A stretch of 64,000 nt of DNA, taken from Orychophragmus violaceus. Lineage: Eukaryota; Streptophyta; Magnoliopsida; Brassicales; Brassicaceae. Under the pieces are notes generated by a model, which ran no database searches, was not told the origin of the DNA, and was given only the letters and a program-made list of their open reading frames with translations. Below are positions 47,840-60,555 of the stretch, piece after piece. Every line of letters starts with the position of its first letter. Position 1 is the stretch's first letter. Location of the stretch: NCBI GenBank assembly GCA_030180135.1, contig CM058231.1:24183034-24247033 (forward strand), read 5' to 3'. Made by a program: the position numbers and the translations under genes.

Positions 47840-48546
47840 TAAAGGAATTTCTAGCGGTTCTAATCACATTAGGCAACCCTAAGTATAAATTCCATAGCCT
47901 AGGATCTAGGGTTTAGGTTTATTGAATCATAAGGATCTCGAAATTACCTGGAGATTAGCAGCGGAAGATGAACATGTATTCGAGATTCACGAGCACCTCA
48001 AGTGCTGCGCCGCTACTGGTATCCACACGCACACAAACTGGAACGGACGGGATGCTAGTGCCGTAGAGATCTGATCTCTTAGAGGTTTCTCAGTTTCTCA
48101 TAGGTGGCTGTGAATTAGGTTCCCCCTTTCATAAAAGTCGTCCATATATCTCATATATATAGACTTTTACCACGACCTAATTAACCAAAGCTTAAACCGT
48201 AGTTAATTAAGTCATAAACCAAAATCAGTATTTTGGTTCGCGATCTGTGTCGATCGATACACCTTTGTGTCGATCGACACTACCTCAGAAACACGTTACG
48301 AATGTATATCAAATATACATTTAACCAGATCATTACACTAATGATCAACCTCATATAAGACATCCAGTTTGCTTAGGTGTGTGACCCTGTAGGATCATAT
48401 AATACTAGCAATGAGTTCATAACTCACAGATCACAAGTGGCTTCTAGCAAAACATTATGATTACCTAGTATTATATGAATGTCTAATCTCGACAACACAA
48501 CTATCTCTAGAGTGATTACAAGTATGATTTCAGGACATTCCCAACA
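47840..48546 (-). repeat. 3' LTR of copia C (about 707 bp)
   Basis: Reverse complement of the copia A LTR at 1726-2418. The motif pair lies at 48246-48281. Several substitutions and small indels relative to copia A indicate independent ageing. Confidence 0.85.
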
Positions 48547-49149
48547 ATCTCCCACTTGTACTGGAATCATCTATTCCCATAATCCCTTCGTCTTTATATC
48601 TCGATCTGGCATAAGGCAAGATCTGTGTCATCCTTATTAATACAAGATCATGTTCATCAAACTCTGATTTACACTGACAATACAAACGACTGACAATCAC
48701 CTCGTTTGAGTGCGGCCACACATTTCTCAGTATCAAATATTCGATGGGCCCTGAGATATTTATCTCATGTTATATAGGAGGGACAAATTCCATCTTGTTC
48801 CATCCTTATTCCTTCACACATATACTTGATGACCTATAAAATGTCATAAATTACTTTGGGACTATTATTTAATAACATAATTAAATAATATTGAAACAAA
48901 TTTCATTGAAATAACATAACCTTAATATGTCTATATGAACATCATATCATAACTAAAACCAAAACAACTCCCACTAGAACCAATATCACATCTTAAGAGA
49001 TCTAATGCCAATAGCATTAGTCTGATTCTCATGCGCTCTCGCTCAGCATGTCACAAAGGACACTGCGACTTGCTAAGAGTAATGCCATGAGACATTGCTA
49101 TGAAGCCCTTCTTAGAATCATGCGTACTGAACCTGTGTAAGACCTTATC

Positions 49150-49830
49150 AATATAAGTATCTTGACACAATCCAATTTAGCTTGTCCAATCTATCTCTAT
49201 AGATTCTTATTCCAAGAATGTATGCGGCTTCATTAAATACAACCTCCCAGCCAAATCTTAACAGACTGAAGCAATAGAACGTCATTTCCGAGAAGGAGTA
49301 TGTCATCTACATACAGTACGAGAAATGAAACTACGCTCCCACTAGTCTTCTTGTAAACACACAGCTCCTCTTCGTTCCTGATGAAGTCAAACTTTTGACC
49401 GCTTCATCAAAACGAAGATTCCAACTCCAAAATGCTTGCTTCAATCCATAAATGGATCTATGAAGCTTGCATACCTTCCTAGCAGCATAAGGATCAATGA
49501 AACCTTCAGGTTGTGTCATGTACACATCCTCTTCCAGAATTCCATTAAGGAAAACTGTTTTCACATCCATCTGCCCGATCTCATAATTATAATGAGCGGC
49601 GGTTGCTAGGAAAATCCGAATGGACTTAAGCATAGTGACTGGGGAATAGGTTTCTTCATAGTCAATACCATGAATTTGCTTGAAACCTTTTGCCACCAAC
49701 CTAGCTTTGTATATCTGAATATTACCAACTGCGTCAACTTTTCTTCTTGAAAATCCATTTACTCTCAATGGCTTTTACACCATCGGATAAATCAACCCAA
49801 GTCTATACGTGGTTCTGTGACATGGATCCC
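49150..49830 (-). pseudogene. Copia C reverse transcriptase (truncated)
   Basis: YKARLVAKGFKQIHGIDYEE, then QMDVKTVFLNG, VYMTQPEGFIDP and KLHRSIYGLKQ are in one frame from 49768 to 49331, followed by a frameshift. The catalytic YVDD block is around 49300 in another frame. After the ERMR block near 49030, sequence jumps to the 3' tail with no RNase H. Confidence 0.85.
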
Positions 49831-50004
49831 ATTTCGGAATCAGCGGCTTTCAGCCATTTTCGGAGTCAGGGCCCATCATTGCTTCTTCAAAATTCGCAGG
49901 CTCATCACTGTCAATGATCAACAGATCATGGCAATTGGTCACGAGAAATCCAAATCTCTCGGGTTCGTGACGAATCCTTTCGGATCTGCGAGCTTCAGGT
50001 TGTG

Positions 50005-50189
50005 TAAAAGTCGTGCACATATCTCATATATATAGACTTTTACCACGACCTAATTAACCAAGGTTTAAACCGTATTTAATTAAGTCATAAACCAAAATCA
50101 GTATTTTGGTTCGTGATCTATGTCGATCGATACACCTTTGTGTCGATCGACACTACTTCAGAAACTCGCCATTCACCAGATCATTTGCA
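50005..50189 (-). repeat. LTR fragment embedded in the pol region of copia C
   Basis: This segment repeats 48132-48330 of the element's own LTR, including TATAGACTTTTACCACGACC, the TATA-like run and both CGATCGA motifs, with a roughly 24-bp deletion near its end. It interrupts the integrase to reverse-transcriptase linker. Similar words GCGAGCTTCAGGT (49988-50000) and GCAAACTTCAGGC (about 50191-50203) flank it, like a 12-13-bp target duplication. Confidence 0.75.
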
Positions 50190-50429
50190 AACTTCAGGCA
50201 CCACATGTGTAGGTTCTACAACTCTTTGTAGATCCAACTGTTGCTCTTCCTCATCAGGTTGAGCAGTCTCCTGTGATTCTCGAATTTTTTCGAGTTGTAC
50301 TTTACTCCCACTGTTCTTCCTGGAAAGGAAGTCTTTCTCAAGGAAAAAACACAGTTCCGAGCAACTAACACTTTGTTCTCGGACCGGTTGTAAAAGTAAT
50401 ATGACTTGGTCTCCTTAGGACAACCAGCG

Positions 50430-51010
50430 AATTAGAACTTATCGGATTTGGGTGTGGGCTTATCAGAGATTAAACGTTTTACATAAGCCTCACAACCCCG
50501 AATCTTCATGAAAGATAAATTAGGAACATTTCCAGTCCACATCTCATGTGGTGTCTTTGTAACTGATTTTGATGGAACCCTATTTAGTGTAAACACAGAC
50601 GTTTCTAGAGCGTATCCCCAGAAGGATAATGGAAGATCTGAGTGACTCATCGTTGATCGAACCATATCTAATAAAGTCCGATTCCTCCTCTCAGAAACTC
50701 CATTCCATTGGCGTTTTCAGGAGGAGTGAGTTTGTGAAACATTTTCACAGTCTCTCAGATGATCATTGAATTCTTGACTTGAGTATTCACCTCCACGATC
50801 TTATCGTATAGCTTTAATACTTTCCCAAGTTGATTATGTACTTCATTCTGGAACTCTTTGAACTTTTCAAAGATTCCGACCTATGTCTCTTTAGATAGAC
50901 ATAGCCATATCTACTGAAATCATTAGTAGAAGTAATGAAATACTGAAAGATTCCTCTAGCACTTGTGCTCATCGGGCCACTCACATCAGTATGTATAAGG
51001 CCCAATAAGT
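50430..51010 (-). pseudogene. Copia C integrase remnants
   Basis: GLIHTDVSGPMSTSARG, with the first catalytic Asp, followed by YFITSTNDFSRYGYVYL (51005-50814), is the integrase core start. After stops and shifts, PLSFWGYALETSVFTLNRVP and GCEAYVKRL (50665-50432) are the downstream integrase blocks. The connecting catalytic Glu region is frame-broken. Confidence 0.75.
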
Positions 51011-51261
51011 CACTGGCCCTTTCTTTGTTTGTTAAAAGAGGCCTTAGTCATTTTGTCTAATAAACAAGATTCGCATTTCTCACATGATTCATAATCAGAT
51101 AAGCCCAAAAGCCCATCACTATGGAGCTTCTAAATCTGTTTCTCATTTATGTGGCCCAAACGACAATGCAAGAGAAAAGTTTGATTTGTGTCTTCTGACT
51201 TGAATCTCTTAGTTCTAATGTTATAGATTGACACACTTTGGTTTAGAACATAAAGTCCATT

Positions 51262-51620
51262 CTATAATGGACCGCTACCATGAAATATATCATTGTAATC
51301 AAATGAACAACATTTATTCATAATTGAAAATTGATATCCTTCTAAATCCAAACAAGGAATAGAAATAATATTTCTACTTATAGCAGGTACATAGTAGCAA
51401 TTATTAAGTTCTAAAACCATGCCAGAAGGTAAAGACAAATGAATTCCTATGGCTAATGTAACAACTCTTGCTCCATTTCCACCGCGCAGGTCCACTTGTC
51501 CATTCTCCAAAGTCATACTGTTGCTTAGGCCCTGCATATTTATACAAAATATGAGCACCACAGCTGGTATCCAATACCCAAGAAGTAGGACCAGAGATAG
51601 TAACATTTACTTCTATAACA
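51262..51620 (-). pseudogene. Copia C protease and zinc-knuckle region
   Basis: CHYCNGYGNLKRNC (near 51730) is a zinc knuckle with Asn in place of the conserved His. SWVLDTSCGAHI near 51585 is the protease active site with DTS where plant copia usually has DTG. Frameshifts join this to NCYYVPAISRNIISIPCLDL. Confidence 0.7.
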
Positions 51621-51821
51621 TAAATACCTGAAGAAGAAGTCTCGTACGTCTTCTTCAGCTTCTCATAATCTTCCAAGAATTTATTGCAGTTTCTTTTCAA
51701 ATTTCCATAACCATTACAATAATGACACTTATTATCTTTAGAAGGACCAGTTTTGACCTTAGGAGCATGGTTAGACTCGCTTGGATTCACAATCGAGCTC
51801 GTCTTGCCATTCCCTTTGTTC

Positions 51822-52562
51822 TTACCAAGTTTTCTTAAACTGTTTACCCTTTTGTACCATAAGGACATTTGGGGTGTCCTTCTTGATGTTAGGTTCAGCA
51901 GTTTTGAGCATCCCATGCAACTCAGTCAAAGTCTTTGTCAAGTTGTTCATGTTGTAGTTCGTAACAAAATGATCATAGCTTGACGGCAGTGACTGCAGAA
52001 TGATGTCAGTAGCCAACTCTTGGCTAATGGGACAATCCAGTTTCCCAAATTTATCAATATAACCCATCATCTTAATGACATGAGGACTAACTGGTCCGTC
52101 CTTTGGTAGCTTGCACTCAATTAGAGACTTAACCGTCTGGTATCTCTGAGTTCGTGCCTGCTCCTGAAACATACTTTTCAGGCAAGTGATCATCCCTATT
52201 GGTGACTCCACATACTCATATTGCTTCTGCAAGTCCGAGTTCATGGTAGCCAACATGAGACAACACACATTGACCACATCATTAGAATGCTTATCCCAAG
52301 TATCCTTCTCTGACTGCCAGGCATTGGCTCGGTACTTCTTGGGGAGAACTTTCTCAAGGACATAGTCCTTTTTCTCCTGTTTGAGAACGATTCTCAAGTT
52401 CCGATACCATTCCAGAAAGTTAGATCCATTTAACTTGTCCTTCTCAAGGACGGATCTTAGGGAGAAATTGTTGTGATGGTTTGTGCTAGACATAGCTGGA
52501 GTAAGAAAGGAAATAGTTTTAGTTATGATGTTAACAATTAAGAAAACTCGCATTATATTCAA
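51822..52562 (-). pseudogene. Copia C gag, 246-codon frame
   Basis: The likely true start is the internal Met of MSSTNHHNNFSLRSVLEKDK. LNGSNFLEWYRNLRIVLKQE and the IECKLPKDGPVSPHVIKMM segment are typical of plant copia gag. The frame ends with a shift at about 51822 before the zinc knuckle. The protein resembles the copia D gag. Confidence 0.8.
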
Positions 52563-53005
52563 AACAATGTTTCCTCAAATGAATATAATGATCCAAGACC
52601 CATACTTCACTAAAACTTGAGTGAGCTTTGGCTCATCGCCCAAATTTCAGCTATCTAGGTAAGCAACAACTGCTAGTCATATCTAATATAACTCTTGGTT
52701 GTGGATTGACATCTCATGTCAAATCCACCCGATGTCTCTGGGCCCAAAACAATTTTGATAGCCTAGTCAAGTAAACCAATCTCTTAAGTCATGTAATTTT
52801 TGACGCCTTGCACTGCAAGCCTATCAACACGATTACCTCTTGCCTTACTCATTTAATTGTGGACACCTTGCACTGCAAGTCTATCGCACAATGAAACGAG
52901 TCTTGACAGTTGACAAGATCGGGAAGACATCAAGGATTACTTGATATTTAGTTTGAGGAACGAAACTTTTAATTTAATATACATATCATATATGTATCTT
53001 AGTGA

Positions 53006-54638
53006 TGATAGACTTTTTCTAGGTTCTAGCTCAATTCCTCAAGTCTACTCCTATCATTGTAGTACTTAAGGTATCAATCCAGGGAGGCAAGAAGAATAAC
53101 ACACCAAGAATGCAAGAAACTACTCAAGCTAAGCAAATCAAATAGAAATGAGTTTATCTAACAACCTAGACAATCTAGAAATGAAATAAAGCAAGCAAGA
53201 AACAAACAAGACACTAAACTAGAAGATAGATAAGCTAAAACAAGGGTCCTAGGATGAGGCCATGGAGACTAGGTGGTCTAGAGACAATCAATGATGCTTC
53301 AATCAATCAAACAATGCTAAACAAGGCTAGTGATCATAATTAAGCTAATCACATTCTCATGTTCATAACTCCTATGCCAATCATTCAATCATTCAATTCT
53401 CATTTGCAAATTAAAAGACAAGCATGCCTTAATATCCATCAAATACCTTTTAACAAAGCTAATCCTTAGGCTAAGAACACTAATCATTAGACTAATCTAA
53501 TTTCTTGGTACTAATCCTTTGTCTAATCCCTAATCAAGATCAAATTCTCATTTGTGATTAAGAGATAAACAAGCAATCCAAACAAGTTCTCATTACCAAT
53601 AATCACCTTAGACAACTAATCTCTTAGGCTAAGAGTGAAAATTCTCTAAAAAGTTCATTCAAGCATTTCATCGAACACCTTTCGGGCATGAAAAGTCTAG
53701 CATCTAGATTCAACAATTTCTTGCAACCTAGGATAGAGATCAACTAATTAGAGAAGGATCATTCATAAATAAGTCATAAACATCACTAATCATCACATAA
53801 ACCACCTAAATCAACCTCATCCACAAAACCCAAAAACTCTACTCTCTAATCATAAAAGAGATGTGAGAAATCATAAATAGAAAGAGAGATTAAAAGAAAC
53901 AAGAGAAACACTTAATTAAACTTAAAATCAAAGGTTTACAAGTTCTAAAATCATAAACAAAAGCATAAGACAAAATAAATTTAAGGCTTAGGTAGCTTGG
54001 GGTTCTAAAGACCCATAAAAGAGTTTTTATACAAGAAAGGGTCGAGATGGCAAAATGGTAATTTTGGTGAAATTTCTTCTCTGGCTTGCTGTTTCATTCT
54101 GGCCGCTGGCCAAACCGCTGGGTTTCCATCTGTTTCATCCTGTTCGCTGGCCGAACCGCTGTACACACGGCATTACGTCGTGCTTTTCTCCTGAAACTTG
54201 TGGTCTCGTTCTGGCCGCTGGCCAAACCGCTGGGTGGTAAATCGGCCATAACTTCTCGAATACAGATCCAAACGACTTGAAACCACCTCCATTGGAAAGC
54301 TAACTCAATTTCCTACAACTTCTATTTGATGCTCCAGAAGCTAAATATGCACGGAAGGGCCTAATTTCACTCGATCTTTTTAGAACATCATTTTGATCAA
54401 GATCACCATTCACTCCTCCAAAGCTCCAAGTGCTCCCAAGTCATCCTAGTAGCCTTCCAACACCTGAAAAGAACCAATGAAAGTGCAATATGCTCCTAAA
54501 CATGCTAGATCACAACTCTAGATGCAACTATCTACAAATGCAACAAAGAACAAAGAAATGTAAAGAAGAAAAAAAGTTAAATGAAACCAAAACATGATCT
54601 AAACAACTCTCTAAATGCATGAAAACACAAGTATATCA
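53006..54638 (-). repeat. 3' LTR of gypsy B (about 1.63 kb)
   Basis: Boundaries come from TG...CA ends, the adjoining polypurine tract at 54639-54652, and the structure of gypsy A. At 54098-54235 it contains three copies of CGCTGGCCAAACCGCTG or CGCTGGCCGAACCGCTG, where gypsy A carries its CGATCGAC-type pair. The second LTR is not in the window, so the ends are provisional. Confidence 0.6.
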
Positions 54639-55819
54639 ATTCCCCCAAACTTAAACCTTGCTTGTCCTCAAGCAAGAATTAAAAATTCAAAACAATTTGG
54701 AGAGAAAGGTTTGAAGGAGGGGACTCAAAACCACAAAACTCACAACAAGACACAAGGTCTTTCAAAGAAGTTACAAGTTGCTCTAATCACATTGTCTATC
54801 CATGTACTTCCACATTACCGTTCCCTCAATCCCTACTCTAACTCCCGAGATCCTATAGAACATAAGCAATCATCAACTCAATTCCTTACATTCATTAAAG
54901 GTTAAGTGCAATCTCATATAGGGGCAATCAATCAATCCCAATCGGCAAGGTTCAAGAGAGGCTATTTGAGGTGGCTTAGTAGAGTTTCTTTTGGAGTGGT
55001 TAACTCTCAAGAAGAGGAGCAATTGGCATTACACAAAATCTATCTAAGAAAAGGAACAATTCGTGCATACAAAATTCTTTTCTCATTGTTCTATCCAATT
55101 CCTAGATGAAATCTCTACACAATCCCATTTTTAAAAGCTAACACTCACCAAACCCCAACCCATGATCATTCTTTTCAACAAAACTCTCACCCCATTAGCT
55201 ATCTCATTCTTTTCTTTATGCCAACTAGGAAGTTCTTAGCTGATTTTCTAAACTTTTTCACTCTTGAGCATTCTTTTTCATATCTTATCCCCCTCATTAC
55301 TTGATCTTTCTTTCTTTTTCTTTTGATTCATTCCTAGGGGACTTACTTGATTCTCTTTTCTTTTGCACATAGCTCTTTTCTTATAAGACTTCCTAGTGAC
55401 TTTCTTTCTCTTTTTGAACCCTTTTTCAACTCTTTTCATTGATCCTTTTATTCCCAAGTTATATCTCATCTCTACCCCAAACTTGTTTCCCATCCTAATG
55501 CTAGACTCTTATGGCAAATAGAGCTAGCTAAAATGAGAAAAGACCATTGTCGTTCCCGATATTCTCAAGTTTTTGCACATGCCAAAACCTATCAAGAACA
55601 GGCCTCACTCGCAAATCAATTTAGGCTTCAAGGAAAGGTTTAGGGTCATTGGGTAAGGGAGGCCATGATCATAAGATCAATGACTGCCCGAGTTAATCAA
55701 AAGAGTGGTAAAAGGGAAAGCATAACTCGGGCAAGGACCATGGGATTGCATTTCAAGCCCCTAAGCAAGATATTTCAAAGTCAAATTAAGTCCAATATCA
55801 CGCAATTGAGTTAAGTTCA
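54639..55819. other. Non-coding interior of gypsy B left of copia D
   Basis: It holds the polypurine tract at its left end and low-complexity Lys/Ser-rich frames that are not protein-like. The 84-96-codon open frames here are considered chance. It ends in GTTCA, the copia D target duplication. Confidence 0.5.
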
Positions 55820-56460
55820 TGAAGGATTATGTTTGTTCATAGGTTCAATTATCAGATTACAACCTATCACATAATCAACTAGGATCTAGGTGATTTACAG
55901 TTGAATCATAAACAGATCAGGATCATTACCTTATGATTGCAGCGGATTGATCAAGGGAATGAAGAGATCACTGAGAGCTGATGATTACCGGCTCCTCCTA
56001 GGTATCCACACGCTTACAAGCTACTGGATCAGGCTGCTAGACCAAGCTGGAACAACAGAGAGAGAGGAGGACGGCCAGACCTAAAATCGCAGAAGCATAA
56101 GGCTAACTGGCGCCTCCTCTTCCTTATATGGGCCCAAGTAATTAAACTAATGGCTTATTAGGCTTTTGGGCCCAAGACCCAAATCAGACAAAAAGACTGT
56201 ATTTTGTCTGGCCCAATTCTCTGTACAAATACAGTAAATGTCTTGCATCTTACTGTATTAATTCCTTGTTAACTTTCCCGTTAGCTATGGTGTGTGACCC
56301 TTTGGGATCATACAATACTGGTAATAAGTACTTAACTTATAGATCAAGAGCGGGCTCTAGCAAGTCATCATGACCACCCAGTATTTATGACTTATGTCTG
56401 ATCTCGACACTTATCATACTTTCTAGAGATAGCACAGTAGATTTCAGGACATTCCCAACA
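55820..56460 (-). repeat. 3' LTR of copia D
   Basis: Plus strand TGAAGGATTATG to ATTCCCAACA. Its last 20 bp match the equivalent LTR end of copia A and C (TTCAGGACATTCCCAACA), showing kinship, while the rest is diverged. GACAAAAAGAC here is GACAAAAGAC in the other LTR. Confidence 0.95.
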
Positions 56461-56470
56461 ATCTCCCACT

Positions 56471-59400
56471 TGTACTGGAATCCTACATTTCCTAATCCTT
56501 TTGTCTCAATATCTCGATCTGGCATAAGGCAAGATGCGTGTCATCCTTATATAGCCAGACCACGTTCATTGGACCAGATTTGATACTGACAATTCAAACG
56601 ACTTGGGCAAGTCCGTTTGGGAGTGGCCACTCTCTTACCAGCTATCAAGTCTCCGATTGGCCTAGAGATATTACCTCCGTTAAACGGCAGGGACAAATCC
56701 CATCTTGTTCCATCACTATGAACTACACACTTTATAATACACCCAACCAAGGTCCTTATAGCTCCCAGTTACGAAACAGCGTTAGACAATGATCAAAGCG
56801 CATCAATCCATGTGCAGCCACATGCAAGCGAACTCAGGTCTAAGGACTATACTCTATAGTCGTATATGAGAACCTCTTATGACACAGATATTAATATCTT
56901 GTAGAGTTCTCATCAGCGGGCCATGTCCGGTCATATGCTCCCTACATATACCTATGTGTTGACTTCGATGCCGCGCATCCATGACCCATGAAACTTGGTC
57001 ATAAGTCTCAACACACTCTAGTCTCAAGTGGTTGTTGGTGTTCCAATTTCAACAACCTTCGACTATGGACACTATGATTTATGTCATTTTTGTTAAATAT
57101 GGGGTTTCAGGATCAAGTCTACTCATGTACTTCGATGGCCCATATATAATGACATGAATCATTTTGGAACGATTATTTTATATCACAGTTAAAATAATCC
57201 AGAAATAAAAATTTCATTAACATTTAAAATGTTTACATGAACCAATCAAAATAACTAAATAAAGCCCTTTACTAACTCCCACTGAAATTAAGACTACATC
57301 TTAATTTCACTTATCCTACAGCTACAGTCCGCGACTCGTGCTTAGGCCTAAGGAGTGGCTTTGTTAATAGATTAGAAACGTTCTCATTTGTTGAAACTTG
57401 CTGATCTACTCAACACCTCTATCATTTATCTCTCGGAATAGGTAATACCTACCCTCAATGTGTTTGGATCTCAGATGTGCAGCTAGCCACATCAAGTTCA
57501 GTGATGAACTTTTCTATCCAAATAACCTCTTTTGCCGCTTCCCAAGCTGCGAAATGTTCAGCTTAAGCCATGGAGTCAGCAACAGTGCCTTGCACCGCCA
57601 CACAGACACAAGATATAACCGGACTGTGACCAGAAATCATCTTTGTCTGTTGGAAACTTGCCTTTCAGACTCTACCGACTTCTAGCACCTCACTTTCTCA
57701 TCCATGTGATCTCACTCAGCATGTGTCCATGACACATCATCTTATGAGACACATACCATAAGACTTTGGTATAAAGCCATTCTTGGAATTGCACTCTCTG
57801 GATTCGTTTAATTTCACACAATCCACTCAGCACATATAATCTCTATAGATTATTGCTCCAAGAATTATCAGGTCTTTTCTCCAAATCTTTTATTCTTAAA
57901 GTAACCTCCATGTTCAAGTCAATATAGACTGCAACAACAGAGCGTTATTTCCGAGATCTTGTATGTCATCTATGCACACTACAAGACTTGCAACTACGCT
58001 CCCACTAGTCTCTTACAACTTACAGTTCCTTCTGTTTCTGACAAAATCAAATCCTTGATTTCTTCGTCAAAACCAAGATTCCAACTCCCAGATGATTGCA
58101 CAAAACCATTCATGGATCTGTTAAACCAGCATTCATTCCTGGTATTTTCTTAAAACTACTTTCAGAGTTGGAGCCCAAACACTGCTTCTTCATTTATTTG
58201 CATCTTTGTCACAATCATTGATCAACGGATCATGACTTTCATTTATGATAGACCCATATCTTAAGGGTTTGTGACAAATCCTTTCGGATCTTGCGAAAAA
58301 CAGACTCCACAAGTGTCAGACTCTACAGTTTCTTGTAGATCTAACTTCTGCTCTTACAAAAGATTGAGCAGACTTTTGTGTCTCTCGAATTTCTTCGAGT
58401 TCTACTTTACTCCCACTATTTTCTTAGAAAGTATATCTCTCTACAGAAAACATAATTCCAAGCGACACTGATACTGTCCTCAGAATGGTTGTAACAGTAG
58501 TGAGTCTTGGTTTCCCTTGGACAACCAATGAATTAGCACTTGTGTTTTAATTGGCTGAAATCTTATCAGTGTCAATTACATGACACAATTCCCAAACATC
58601 CAGAAAAGACTAGTTGGCTCAATGCCAGTTCACATTTAATGTGATGTCTTTTATCTGATTTTGGTGGAACTTAATTTATTGTTTCACTGAGACTATTAGA
58701 ACGTTTATTTTCAGGGTATTATTGGAAGATCTTACTGTGATTCATCTTTTAATCAAACTATGTCTTACATATTTGATCTCTCCAGTCACAAAAACAATTC
58801 CAATGGAGTTTCCAGGAGATTTGAGTCGCGAATTTACTTCGCACTCATAAAGATAATCACATTTTACTGAACTCAAGTGATCTGCTTATTCGACCATTCG
58901 AAAAGCCATATTTCAACTAGTCCTTGTACTTCATTTTGGAACTTCTTTAATTTCATCAAGAATTCCAGTTCATGTCTTCATGACATAACCATCATCTACT
59001 GATTCGAATCAGCCAGATTATGAAGTACTGACCAATTTTCTTTGCAGCAATTATGCTCGTTGGGCTTTCATAATTCAAATGAATTAGGCCCAATAAGCCC
59101 CTTCCCTATGTTTAAAACGTCAAGGTGAGAACAATCATTTGGCCCATTCAAACAAAATTCATACTCATCACTTGACTTTAGTCAACTGATCTCAAAAGCC
59201 TATTAAAGTAGGCCTTCTGAGAAAATCCTTTAGGATAGAGTTTCCGAATTTGTTTCTCAGCAATGCGGCCCAAACAATATTGCCAGAGAATGTTGATTTG
59301 ATATTTATGTTATTGGTTTATTCGTTTAGTTTAATTTCATAAAACCAATTCTTTAATGGAATGCTACTATTAAACAATCATTAAGATTCAAAAACTCAAA

Positions 59401-59600
59401 ATATGTTTTAATCAAAATGATAAATATCCAAATCCATAACTGAAATGAATAATGTAGATCTGCTCAAGGCAGTTACACAAATAGTAATTCCCAAAAGAAA
59501 ACTAAATTTGAAGGCAACAATCAAATAAAATTCCACTCGGAATGCAGAGACATCAGCTCCATTCACGACTTGAACTTCCACTTGTTCCTTCTTCATTCTT
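56471..59600 (-). pseudogene. Copia D pol remnants
   Basis: In broken frames on the minus strand: a YVDD-containing piece near 57985-57960, a W-N-L-G-F-D-E piece near 58080, RNase H pieces near 57590-57480 (EHFAAWEAAKEVIWIEKFIT) and IEGRYYLFREI near 57450-57420. Numerous stops and internal deletions are present. Unlike copia A and C, part of the RNase H domain survives. Confidence 0.7.
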
Positions 59601-59625
59601 CATCTACCATCAACGACCTGCACAT

Positions 59626-60555
59626 TTATACAAATGTCAGCATTGAATTCGGTATTGAATACCTCAATGTAGAGATGAATGAAACATCATAAATACCTGA
59701 AGATGAAGGCTTGTAATCCATCTTCAACCTTTCAAAATCTTCCAAGAATTTGTTGCACTCATTTGTCAAGTGCCCTTGCTCCTTACAGTAGCTACATGTC
59801 ACAAGTGGGTCGGACTTGGGCTTCCAATAAGACTTGGGCCCATTCTGATCCGAGATCTTCATGGCCTTAATCTTACCCTTGTCCTTTGCGGGTTTCTTAA
59901 AACCCTTATCCTTCTGCACCCTAAGTGCCTTTCGGGAACCCTTTCTCATGTTCAGCTCAGCTGTTTTAAGCATTTCATGCAGCTCAGTCAATGTCTAAGA
60001 CATCCCGCTCATATTGTAGTTCGTAATGAACTGTTTATAGCTCGGCGGCAAAGACTGAAAGATGAGGTAAACGGCTTGCTCAGCACTTATGGGACAGTCT
60101 AGTCTTTCCAAGTTTTCCAAGTAACTAATCATTTTACTGACATGAAAACTAACTGGACTTCCCTCAGGGAGGTTACACTCAACGAGACGCCTCAAAGTCT
60201 GGCATCTCTCAACTCGTGTAAGTCCCTTGTACTTTGCCTTGAGGCCTGCGACAATCTCCATGGGTGACTCCAAGTTCTCATATTGATGCTTCAACTCAGA
60301 ACTCATGGTAGTCAACATAAGATTTCGCACATCAACCGCATCAGTGTAATGCTTGTTCCAAGCATCACACTCTGCATGTGTGGCACTTGATCTCAATTTC
60401 TCGGGGAGAGCAATTTCAAGGACATAGTCCTTGCTCTCATGCTTGAGAATATTTCTCAAGTTCCGGTACCAAGTACAGAAATTTGATCCGTTCAGTTTCT
60501 CCATCTCAAGGACAGACCGGATCGAGAAAGTGTTTTGATTTGTTGTGCTAGTCAT
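59626..60555 (-). pseudogene. Copia D gag with one in-frame stop
   Basis: It starts MTSTTNQNTFSIRSVLEMEK at 60555. LNGSNFCTWYRNLRNILKHE and ECNLPEGSPVSFHVSKM follow. A TAG stop at about 59995 replaces the codon that is Lys in copia C (NLTKTLTELH). After it the same frame continues to a normal zinc knuckle CSYCKEQGHLTNEC (about 59800) and KPSSSGIYD. One point mutation therefore separates this gag from a readable frame. Confidence 0.85.

Larger units (their letters stand above)
47840..53005 (-). mobile_element. Ty1/copia retrotransposon C (5' LTR not in window)
   Basis: On the minus strand: leader from 53005, gag (52562-51650), protease (about 51600), integrase (51005-50430), reverse transcriptase (49768-49150), no RNase H, polypurine tract (48547-48556), 3' LTR (48546-47840). 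It is closely related to copia A and shares its RNase H deletion. Gypsy B interrupts the leader at 53006, so the 5' LTR is presumably right of the window. The LTR's outer end reads TAAAGG where TGAAGG is expected. Confidence 0.85.

Noticed and set aside
54615..55493. Open frames of 67-96 codons with Lys/Ser-rich products
   Set aside because: They lie in the non-coding interior of gypsy B, have biased composition, and show no homologous frame in gypsy A.
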